A stretch of DNA of 64,000 nt from Bemisia tabaci (taxonomy: Eukaryota > Arthropoda > Insecta > Hemiptera > Aleyrodidae), in NCBI RefSeq assembly GCF_918797505.1, contig NC_092802.1:18497883-18561882 (forward strand), in the 5' to 3' direction. The number at the start of each line of letters is the position of its first letter. The stretch's first letter is position 1. Of the stretch, positions 35,101-47,100 are shown one piece after another. Made by a program: the position numbers and the translations under genes. Under the pieces are notes generated by a model. The model saw nothing but the letters and a program-made list of their open reading frames with translations, was not told the DNA's origin and made no database searches.

Positions 35101-38100
35101 TATGGAGGCCTAAAATAAGGGAACCAGTCAAAAATGGATTCATATTGTCTTTACTCTCAGTATAAAGGTACTCTAATTTCTACATGTCCGTACTCTCCTT
35201 GTATAAGTTCTCTATTAAGACCCAACTTTGTCAGCTTCACGTAGAAGCGGTTTTTGGTGTTAGAAGGTTGGCTGCCTTTATCGGCCCTTAGAGCTCCATA
35301 TCTTGACACGTCCATACTCTCTCTGAGTACTCAAGTTTTTGCTGGACCATTCATGCAAAAGACTACTTCAATTTTCAAGGATATTACAGGAGTTTTATGG
35401 ATACTCAGAGATTTGCCATATTACTGTTTTTCACCAAAATAATTAAAAATTTTAGGATCGCAGAGATAAAAATTATCAATATCAATAAGCCTGCATGTTC
35501 AATAAAACTACAGATCTGATAAGATCTGGCTAACCTGGTGCTACTGAGGACTGGTGCGTTGATTCTCCGCCAGGTGGATCCTCTTCTGCTAGACTTGAGT
35601 ACGATTCCATGTGAGGCAAGTGACTTGACTGCAAAATAGTATAAGAATGAAATCATGAGACAAAACTTCATAAACAAGTTTTAATGTTGATCACAGATAG
35701 CTGATGAATTTATCCATAAAGCCATCAGACATGTTTTATTTTATTCAAGTCTGATCAAAAACGAACGAAAATAATTCATTTCACGGTTTGTGATCATCAC
35801 ATGACAAATTCATGATTTGCCGGTTGACCAGTAGATTTCCAGGGTGTCTATTAAAATTAAATGCTTGGATTTTCATGATAGTTTAGACGAGATTTTCTGA
35901 TTGTTTGTACAAGTAAATTGAAGCTTCACATGCTTAGAAAGTCAACATATTTGATTGATTGAATCAAATGTTCGAAAAATGTTTTAAGCACTCAGACTTT
36001 CCTGATCCATGCCCGATTTTCCTGACATTTTCTGATAACATCAAATTTCCTTGGATTTTCCAGTTTATACTGATAGAAGACACCCTGATTTAAAGTGCAG
36101 TCTAGTTTGAAAACTGTATAGATTTGTTCATTCTATCATAATTGAATCAGTGAGTTCGAAAACACACCAACTCGATAACTCGAAAAAACTCAATTTTTAT
36201 TGAAGACAGTCAATTTTTAAGATGGGTATGAAGTTAGTACATTTGTTCCAGCTTGGACCTTTAACATGTTCTTAAGTACTTGTCTTTCGGCACCAAAAGT
36301 CTTTTTTTTTGGAGTAACTTTTTTACCTACTGTGCAGTTTTGTGTCTGCCTTCATTATTTTCATTTTTTCGAGTTGATGTGTTTTCGATCTCACTGATTC
36401 AAATAAAGTTTTTAATTCAAAATTTAAGATATTTCAATTATATCTAATGGAAAATTATTTTTCAAACAAGATATATGAAAAAATCCGTTTTGAATCAATG
36501 AATGTGAAAAAGACCCACGGGCAAGCTTACTTCATCTAAATCCATTTCAGGTTCATGTGGCAAATGTTCGTCATCATCTCCGTAATGGTCTTCTCCTTTC
36601 GGATTTGATTCCCAGTTTTGCGACTCTGATTCTGAGTCTCCGTCACCATTTTCATCTTTATTAGGTTCAGTCTGAAATTGAAACAAACAGAAAATTCCTA
36701 TGAACGACTTGATAAGTTTAGTGATTTATTTGAGAGACTAAATTCCTTTGATACATAATCATTCATTATGCATCATTCAATTTTGACAGGGTGCTGATGG
36801 TTGATTGCACATCGGAAAGGGACTTCAAAAGGCAAATTGCTTTGAAGGGGGATTTTCCTCCGGTTAAAAATTTAATATTTAAGTTTTCAACAAAAAACTT
36901 GCATTAGTGTCCCATTGGATGATTTGTGAGCGGATAAGTTCATTATGATGCTAATGGGTGACTACATGAGGTCTGAAATAGAAAAAAAGTCCCATGTTTT
37001 CTCTGTAAAATCTTACGTAGAAAACGATTTACAAGACAGGAAATCTGGAGATCAACACCTGGATGAGATGGTAACAAGTATTTTTAACACAGTTCAAATG
37101 AAGATTCGCTCATACAAATGGCATCATTCGTTTTTTTGCCATTAAACAAATGTTAATTCTAAACAAACGCTAGTTTGGAGAGTCGATCTCTACACTGTCT
37201 GTTGTGTGATTATTTTCCTTATGAAATTTTGTCAAAAAAATAAGTATAATTATACTTCGTCTAACGACCCATGTTAAGCCTCAAAAAGTGGAACACAAAA
37301 CCCAAAACCTCTTCAACTCCAAAATGTTTTTTTTTTTTTTGAACTTCAACTTATGAATTCTGGTTTGATGATTGTGCAGCTTTGTGCCAAACTGTTCGTG
37401 TAAGACTCCTTTTAACCGTTTTGCCAGATGATAGTGTTGTCCTATTTTAAGGAATAATTCAATTTTGTTACAGTAAGAGAGAAAAAACATACAAAGATAT
37501 ATGTATTTTTTTCTCTCCCTTTTATTCCATCACCAATGAATGTGCTCCCTGCTAAATACATTTGCAAAGTAGAAGCTGCATTCAGTTCTAAAAGCCTTGA
37601 TGTTCTCAAAGCTTTCAAAATTCTACAGAAGTCTTAGACGTGCGAAGGGCTGTCTAGAGGACTCTTGAGTTGCAAAGCAAAAGCAAAAGTCTGATTTATC
37701 GCAGATCAAGTCTTTTAAAATTCTTTGACTATCAGACGTTTTGGGAGAAGACGATACAGTTTTCCACAATAAGGTGGCAGGAGAAATGGACTGCATTTTG
37801 GAACTATGAATTCTGGCTCTTCTGGAAAAACACTTATGTGCTTAGGGAAACAAAAGGCACATACGTTGTTTTTAAACCAGGCTAGAATTTATAGTTCCAA
37901 ATTGCAAAATGTAGTCCAAATGTAGCATTGAGAACAGTGAAGAAGATGCATCGGATGGATATAAAAGGAATCAGCCTAGCAGTATTTTACATTGCAATAT
38001 TCATTCTCAAGTTTTATTTTTTCGGTAAAAACCAAACAATGTCTGATGATGCCTAGAAACTTCAGGTGCATTTCCGCATGCTTAAAACGAATATACTAGC

Positions 38101-41100
38101 ACCATTTCAAGTCAGAATGATCTTTACATTTTTATTGAAAAAATAAATCATGGAAGGAAATCAGACAACATCTAATTTAGTAAGGCTAATTTTTGTTGAA
38201 TCCTTGCCAATTTAAGGTTATCCACATGAACAAGTGTGAATTTGTGAGAACAAAAGACGTTAAAAGTCAGCCAAGTTGCGAGCAACTCGTAAGTAAAATG
38301 GACCACTAAACGAGGTATGAAATTAAGCATTATGGTACGCGTTATTTTTCCCTCAAAAGTAACGTAGCACACGATTCTACGCACAGATTAATGAAATAAA
38401 CTCTTGACCAAGATATTAACATTTTTATTCAGCACTGGTTATGAAAAATTTGAATCTCTCATTCATATCACGAGAAAAACCTGAGTCTACATGAATCAAA
38501 TGACGCACTGCAGCTATTTGGGCAGGTTTCTTAATAAACAGTTGCACTCTTGCCCTGTGTTGTCCAAAGTGGCAACAACAATCGACAGCTGAGCCGGAGC
38601 GTCAAGATTGAGGTTGCCTTATGTTCATCCCCCATAGACTATTACGGAAATGTTTAGTGCGCGATTCACCTGAGGTAGATTATGGTTTTTTTACATGCAG
38701 AAAGTTTGAATTTGTGCACAGAAAAACTTTAATATCTTGAATGGTAGTTACTCGCAGAAATTTTTGTTGCACTGTTCGTGTTTGACGTAAAATTTTGATA
38801 GAGAAAAATATCTCATGATGCTTAAATTCAAACCTTTTCGAGCAGTCTATTAAGAAATAGAACTTTCTTCCAAAGCAGGTTAAGGCTTGATATTAGGTAT
38901 ACCTTTGGACTTTCTTGGACAATAGACTTAGTGAGAAAATGTACAAAGGCAAGATTATTGTTTCCCCTCAACCAAAGGTGCAAGGTTTTCAACGTTAAAA
39001 AGCTTTAATGGCCCTGAAATCTAAGGATGGATACTCTTGTGAGTGGAAAAATTTTTCATGCAATCCTCACAAAATCTCAGCCCTTAGTAAAGATGTTAAC
39101 TCTATCCATTCATTAAAATTTTGCATACCATTCCCTTAAGTTGCAATGAAAAGTTCATGATATGACCATGAATTCATAAAAACAACTCTGTTTCTCCTTT
39201 TAAATGTTATCAAGTTTCATTCTTTATCCAATTTTTTTCTTAAAAGGAGGTTCGTCAAGGTATTTTTTCATGAATTAATTAGATGATATTTCTATCCCAT
39301 GTCCGCCTTTTCACTACGGTAGTTCTTTGTTTCTCTTTTCTCATTATTCTCTGTTTTTAAGTCTTTTCCTTTTTATTAGTTAGTAATGGAGAATTTGCAC
39401 GCAATTTTTTTATTGCTTCATGTGAAAGTGCCTAATGAGCTGAGTTCGCAATATTTTTCATAATTTTTTTCTGACATGGGAAATTGGAGAAAAATTGATT
39501 TAAAAGTGAGAAAATGTGCCGCCTTGTGACGTCATCTGGCGGCATTTCCCATTTAAACACATGTATTTTAGCGGAATCGGTTATTTTGTCATATCTCCTC
39601 TAATAATTGCTCAATTTATGAATCAAGGGTATCTTCGTGTTCAGTATACTCAGAGGATTCCACTTAAACAGGAAATTCATCAAATTTCAGACCCTTGCAA
39701 ATTCTCCATTGCATTGTAAATTTGGATTAAAATTAGATCAATAAATAATTGAATAAACAAAATGAAGATTTTTGCCAATAAAGCCCAGTTTGAATGAACG
39801 AAAGGACATGAACTTAGCGTTTCGATTCCTTAACAAGTCATGAGCCTTCGATTTTCCTCAGTTAGTTAAAGCAGGGTGCGGTTAGTAAAGCTACCTTAAA
39901 GTCGGTCACATTGCCCGAAACGGATGTTACTTTGGGACTAAAATGTGATGATTGCCGTCCTGATCCTTGCTCCTGTTGTTGACTTGACTGTTGTGATGAT
40001 TGGTGCTGCGCCTGTGAGTTCTCTGTCCTTTCGACTCTCGGTTTTTTCGTTGCTGGCTCGTCTTCCGACATTTCTCGCCACGAAACCTCGGCTAGACCTT
40101 TGATACGCAGCTCTTCTGCAGTTTTGAGTAATGATGATAGATTAGACTGGAAAATCAAACAGACAGGTTACTGAGAAGCACAAAAAACTAAATTCTTAAC
40201 TGTAGAATAACCTCGAAAGATGCGCTCATTTTAAAATCTAACAGCATTATTTGTATCATTTGCAAAATGCACGATTCCACTTCCAATGGTTTTGTAAGCG
40301 GTTTTTTTAAAAAGTTCAAGTAAAACTGAAGAACAGTAGTAACCAATTAAGGTATCAATGCATCAATGATAAAACTGAAATTGTTATTGATGCCTCCTGA
40401 AATTTTTTACTTATTTAAGGGACGACTGATCATTGTCAAGTATTGCATAGTTCTTGGCATTTTTTTTCTTATATTTTCAAATATATTTCCTGAAAAATTT
40501 GGTAAAAAAATGTCTGGTGATACTCTTCTTACAAAATTAACAAAGAAACAGATGTACAGAGACGATGCATGTAAAACAGGATATTTTTGGTCCATCATAA
40601 TTCACTGGAGCTCAGTTTCAAGAGAATATAAATAAAAATCTAAGCTAAAAGCAGGAAACAAGTTTAAAAAAGGTGAAAAGCGCCTGAAACGTTACTGCAA
40701 ATTACACAGCTGTTATCGATCAGACAAAAACAAAAAAAAAACTTTAAAATACCTATGAGAATAGAACAAAACTAGTATGTCCGGAGAAAAGAAATTTCTA
40801 ATAACTGGAGTCCATTTCAGATTACTATTCCACTTTTGTTGTATGTATGTAATTCCCTATCCCGCACAAACAGCAAAAGAGGAAAAGTAATCTGAAATGG
40901 ACTATAATAATTCAATACTGACCTAACATAATCTTTATAAGTAATCAGTAATTTATTTCCTCAAGCCATACAGGTTTTGATTGACTTTTATAGTTTTCAA
41001 TTTGTTTTAGTTACATCTGATTGATAAGGATTAAGGGATCAGCCGAAACATTTCAGGTTTTATTGTTATTCTTATAATTGTTTCCCACATTTATGCAATG

Positions 41101-44100
41101 TTTATCTTTTTAAATGTGTCAAGGACTATTACAGTTTTCTTTGCACTCATTTTGTTGGCTGAGTAATTTTTGAGAGAATCCTTAGGGGGAAGGGTTGTGT
41201 ACATACATTCTGAGTCACAATAGGAAAGAGAGATTAAGATAACATACCTTAGAGAATGTATTACATCTTATTCAAAAAGCCTTATGATTAATATGATGAT
41301 TACTCACATTTTCGACATTGATTTCTCCTTTATACATGAAATGCACCAAAGCTTTGATATCAGCAAACTTAACGTCTTTCAAAATTACAATAGGGTTGTT
41401 CTCTTCGTGTTGTGAGAATATGTGATCAAAGTACGTGCTGCAAGCAGATAACATGACCTGCAAACAAAAATGGAAAAAATAAGATGCAGGTATCAGAAAA
41501 AAATTCAGATAAGCCATGCAAGAAAAATTCTGATTGTGCTTCACAAAAATAAATTTTCAAAGAAATTTTCCCCTAATCACTATTCAGATTGAAACTTAGA
41601 GTATTGAGCCCCTAACCAAACTTGATTGTGTGAATGACGCTGATGTTTTTTCTGATTTTAAATCTTATCATTTTTCAGGTTTCCGGTGTTTTACGTGAAG
41701 TTTCCCTGATTTCCCTAACCTCATAAAATTCCCTGGCAAGTCCTGCTATTCCCGTTCTCCAGACCTGTAGACATCCTCTCATTAATTTAAACCTAAGGTC
41801 TAAATAATTTTCATAATTTTCTAAAAGGTCTGCACAACCTTTCTTTCTATGAAACTTTTGTTCCCTTTTATTAATTCCTGCATGATCCAGCCAGCATTCC
41901 ATTTCCTCCGTTGATTATTTCATATAAAAATGTGAAGCCATACCACTGTGCTGGGAAATACTTTGCAATTGAAAATTTAATTTCAATCATGTCAAGCTAG
42001 ATCATGCTACTCAGTCAAATTTATCAAAGAATGCTGGCAGAGCTGGAGAGATTGTGTGAAAGAATCTTGAGCCATATTTTTAGGGTGAGTTGTATAGTGT
42101 CCTAGACATTTATCCTGTCTAATACTCATCTTCAAGAGGAAAAGAGCATTAACTGTCAGATACGCTAAGTTGATGACCAAATTTAATAAGGGAGAAAGTA
42201 AAATGAGAGAAATAGAGACATTTTAATGCAAGCAGGCAACGTTGCCTTAGGAGGAAAAAGCCATGAGGAAAGAGTGACAGCAGTTCTAATGTTTGCATCA
42301 TAATTAACAGTAAGCTCATTTCATCCATTCTGCCTATTTTTAAGAGAGCGCAAAAAAGGAGATGTTATGTAAATATAGTATGATTTGCTTTCACCAGGTC
42401 AAAGTTTTGTTTACTGAAATGATGTTGGGTCTTGCAAATTTTCAGCGGGGAGTTCTGGCAAGACAACAAAAAAATAATTTAAAAGTTAAAAGTAAAATTC
42501 AGGGGCAAAATATTGATATTACTTTTGACATTTCATACCAGATTTTTCAAGGCTGTCATAACCTGACATAGAGCAGATGATGCAGGTTTTTTTGAGGGGA
42601 GGGGGAGAAGTGAAAGGATCTAAAAAACCAAATCGAAACATATGGGATAAAAAAAAAAATATAAGATTTTAACTTTTCATGAAAACAGAGCTTAATGGAA
42701 AAAATGTGAAAAAAAAAGTCAAATTTAGAAGTTCCCCAACTTATCACTGGTTTTTTGAGACTTAATAAGTCATAATATCCTAACTTTTGACTGAAAGGTA
42801 TCCTTTTTACTGCATCACAAAAATTGATGAGTTCTTATCCTGAAACCTCATAAATCTCTGACTTTTTCAAATTTTTCCTGGCCGTGGTAATTTTGGTAAA
42901 CTTCACTGCACATATGATAGGATAATTGAATTCTCAAATTTTTCCTAGGGGAGAAGGCCATGAAACAATTAGAACTTTCAACACATTAACGAGCAGATTT
43001 CAAAAATCTTGAAAGACAGCCAAAAACTATCTCAACTATGGAGATGGTGATTTTTCCACTGTGTGTTTGATTCAGTGTAAAATTGTTCATTCATTGCTGT
43101 TGAAAGCAGTGCCCCTCCTTCCCTATCCAAAATTTTCTTCAGGCAACTTCTATTTAAACTGCTACTAAAAATGGGAGGAAATTTTAAAGCAGAAAATGTA
43201 CGTGAAACGAGAGATCAACTCTTTCCACGTGGAGTGCTTGAGATATAATTTGAACTGTTATCTCCATTTTCTATTTTGAAACACTTAAGTAATATTCATG
43301 ATTCATGAAATGTGATAGAAGTTAGCTCTCTTCTTCCTGATTCTCTCCTCTCTTTCTATGCCCCCCTTCGATTTCAAAATGAAAAAAGAAAAAAAAAAGG
43401 AATATTTTCCAGAAACAATAAACTGGCAGATGAGAGCAAGAAGAGGGGATGAGTGGGGCCTGAGGTGGATGGGGGAAAAGAAAAAAAATTAGACAAGAGT
43501 GCTTGAACTTTCAACTTTCTGATAATTTTTTAATCTCATCCAATGCTTGGGTACTTGTTCGAGTTGATCTTTGAAAATCGAACGCAAAAAAATAACTTTT
43601 GAAGAGCATTTTGAGGAGAAACTGACACGCATATTCTTTTCCTGAAATTCCTGGAATTCATCCAATAAATATTTGACAGCCGACCTGTTTACTCAAATTA
43701 GTGACGGAGATGTTTTCCTCTTGAAAAAGATTAAAATTTGTTTTTTTGATAAAACCCGACACTTTTGACTTTCCACACGTGCACAAGGAGGCGAGATAAT
43801 CCAATAAATCTTGGCTCATTTCGAAGGAGATAATCTGTGACTCAATGTAATTTCGATTTAGAAAATTTTCCACTCCGATTGCTTTTTTCTTTGAGAGGGG
43901 ATTTGAACACAGGAAAACATTGAGAGTACATGCCTACAAATATCAAAATCAATTTTTGGTATGTTGTTGAAGATTTCAGTACATGATGTCATAAATTTAA
44001 TGACAGAGACTTTGGAGATCGATTTCTTAGACTGAAATAAGGCTATTTTGGTCTGACAAATTTTTCATTTTGACTATTTAAAGAGGGATATATTTTCAGA

Positions 44101-47100
44101 GGGGCCCTCTGAAGCCTCCATGTTTTCAATTTTAACTTTTTGCCATCCATGGCTGCAACAGAGATGAAAGATTTTGAATGGAAGACAACCTATATTTTTC
44201 TTAACCAACAATCAGATATTATATCTTTTGAAGCCGATTAAGTTTATTAAGTCGTTTTAAGGTGGCTCCTCAGCACTTACTTAGGAGAACCTTTCGATAG
44301 TCGATCATCAATTGATAATTTTCGGACACTTTTCTTTCAAAATCTCTCAGCATCAAATGACTTAACAGAGCGTATTCTTTGTATAAACCTTATGAAAATA
44401 TAGAGTTGTGCTGAAACAATGCCATTACTTAACATTAATTATTTAAAGAACCTAGGCAATGTATGATGTACTGATTGCTTCATTTACCACTTGTGTAATC
44501 AGTAATTAATATAATGCCTTGGTTCTTTTTAAATAATTAATATTATAAAAATGGTAAGGTACCAAGATAAAATAATAAAAAACGATCCAGCCTGGTAAGG
44601 AGGCTTCGGGACAACTTTTCTCCTAAGACCACCTGCATCTGATAGGATCAAATGCAAAGGCAAGTTGAAAGTGCAGAATAGGAGAAAATTTACCTTATGC
44701 GCTCGCAATGTTTTCCCTTCGCAGGCCAGTGTAACATCGCAGAAACTCTCACGCTCAAGCAGCTGTGAAAACATGGTCTGGAGATTCGAGTGGTGGTACT
44801 TCCAGCGCAGACAGTAGAGCTCCAGGCCCGCCATTGCGCTGCCTTGGTTTTGCTCACCACCACCGGCTCCTGGAGAGCGGCTCTGTTCTGGTTCACTTTT
44901 CGACCAGCTTTTATTGCTACGTTCCTCCGTTGGAGAGTCTCCCACTAATTCTATTTCCTTCGAACTTCTCTGAAAGTAGAGAATAAAGAAGTTAGCACAG
45001 GGAAGAGAGCTAGGTAATACCAGAGATTCAACTTCTTTTAATTTTTGGCAGTGACAAAAAATGCACACTGACAATCAAATGGACCGCACAAAGCAGAGGG
45101 GAACTTAGTCACATCAGCTATTGCCAAATTTAATAGGGAAATTATTTTTCATGTAAAAACGATTGTGTGGATTTTTTGAGTAAATTTCAGTTAATTTTCT
45201 GCATAGTATGAAGCAAACTCATTAACAATTTCAAAGGAATCCGCACGATTGTTCTATTGTAAAAAATTAAATTGCCCAGTTGATATCTGGCAATAGCTGA
45301 TGTGGCTTGGTTCTTTTCTGCTTAAAACGAATTAAATTTGGCAAGAAGTTGGAGCACGATTGACTTGGATGCAACCATTCGTAGAAAATGAGATTCTTCA
45401 AGATTTTTTTTTTTTTGCACTCTGAAAACACCTTCAAGAACTGCTTACAAAAATATGATTGGTTATTATTGCTGTAATATTTGAGCCATCCAGCACAAAC
45501 ACATGCAAATAATGAAACCGCAAATCTCAATTGCAACGATCCAAAATGTCTGCGCTTATTTCTTTTTGAGAGAGAACAAATCAATATTACTTCAGGCTTT
45601 AAATTTCATTTGAGTATTTTCATCATTTCATTGTCATCCTTTGAGAATTTAAGCCGATGATATGCATTTAGTTGCCTTCTAAAATTGAAGTGGGCGTGGA
45701 AATATGGAAATGCTGCCACTGAGATGCACGTATTAGAGGTGAGGTTGAATCATTACATTACTGCATCATCTGCATCAATAAGATGAGTAAGCTGTTGGGT
45801 ATAAAATTACTGAAGTATGTAAACAGGAATAACCAAGCTGTTATGACAATTGAAAAATGTTAGGGACAAATTAAGTACTTAGGGGACGTCTAGTTGGCTG
45901 CATGGATTTCGGATTGAACGAGCCCTAAGTACAAGCAACAATCCAAATGTGATTCTGAGGCTTAAGGTTGGCCAATGAATACCAATTTTCGACAAATGCA
46001 AATACAGAAGTCTATCCGCCATATCCACTATTACATAATCCAAAACAATACAAATCAGGCATGCCAGAAAGTTCTAGTTATCCAGTTTAAGAGGAGCGTT
46101 TCAGTGAAATTTTAGAGTCTGTGTCAAACTTAATGTACCTATCGAAACCTTCATACTGCCATTAATCAATTGTGGGATTCTATGAAAAAGTGATTCTGTC
46201 AATCTTTTCCAAGTAAATTAAGCTCTACCAATATACTTGAAAATTACCTCTACAATTTCAGCTGCCCATCAAGGCAGGTGACTCAGACAAGTTCTAAGAA
46301 TGCAGGGGAAAATCGGAACCTGCCCCAACTAGTAAAAAATACTTCTATCTTGCTCGAGGAGCTTGCAGTTCAAGCAAGAATTTTTGGAATTGAGTGACTC
46401 TTAACGATGGCTTATTCACTGAGTCAGAAGGAAATGGAAGTTCTTAGTTGTAAGGACACGGAAAAATGGCACGACTGTCGTTTGAATTTATTTTCGTGAT
46501 CAGTATCACACTGAGTCACAAACAACTGATAAGTTGGAGTGAATTGTAATTGCCTACTGAAGAACCAAACTGGCTCCTAAGTAAATTCAACAAGCTGTGG
46601 CAGCTAAGTACTGGTGAAATTACTTGATGCCAACTGGTACCACACCATAATAAGACTAAACATTTTTATCACTTAATAATCAGCTATTTGATCTGTGAGC
46701 CTGGTACTTAGAGCTTTCCAACTTCCGAAAATTATATGATGGATAAGAACCGCCTTCAGTGAAAACAACTACATAGAGAATCGCTCAGGAAATCACCCTA
46801 CGCAGGAGACCGTTCAACAGAGTAGGTAAAAATATTTCCTCATGGTTACCTCATCATTTTGAATTTGATGGGTTCCAACTGGAAAAATGGAAGCTCTTAG
46901 AACATTCTTTTGATCAGAACTGAAACATCAATGAGCATGACTGTATGACATCAAATTCTGTGCATAATTGGAGGGCTCCTCACTGAGCATTCACCTCCAA
47001 AGGAACAAATTGCAATGGAACGTAAAAATAACAGAGAACTGTATCCCTAGAAAGTGATAGGGTGGAAGTTGAAAAACTACTTAAAAAATTGCTTATTTTA

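Larger units (their letters stand above)
33883..35534 (-). other. Intron 6
   Basis: Donor GTTAGC and acceptor GGATACTCAG. It is filled with repeats: 34060-34330 (dispersed), 34558-34890 and 35190-35335 (GTATGGAC-type blocks), and 34947-35190 (TAGAGTCCC-family interior). Confidence 0.65.
35629..36530 (-). other. Intron 5
   Basis: Almost half of it is MITE: 35840-36087 and 36142-36402, side by side. Confidence 0.7.

Noticed and set aside
45267..45584. 105-codon minus-strand ORF in intron 1 as an additional exon
   Set aside because: It overlaps the end of a MITE and has no BTB, HTH or zinc-finger residues; the direct exon 1-2 join is in phase.
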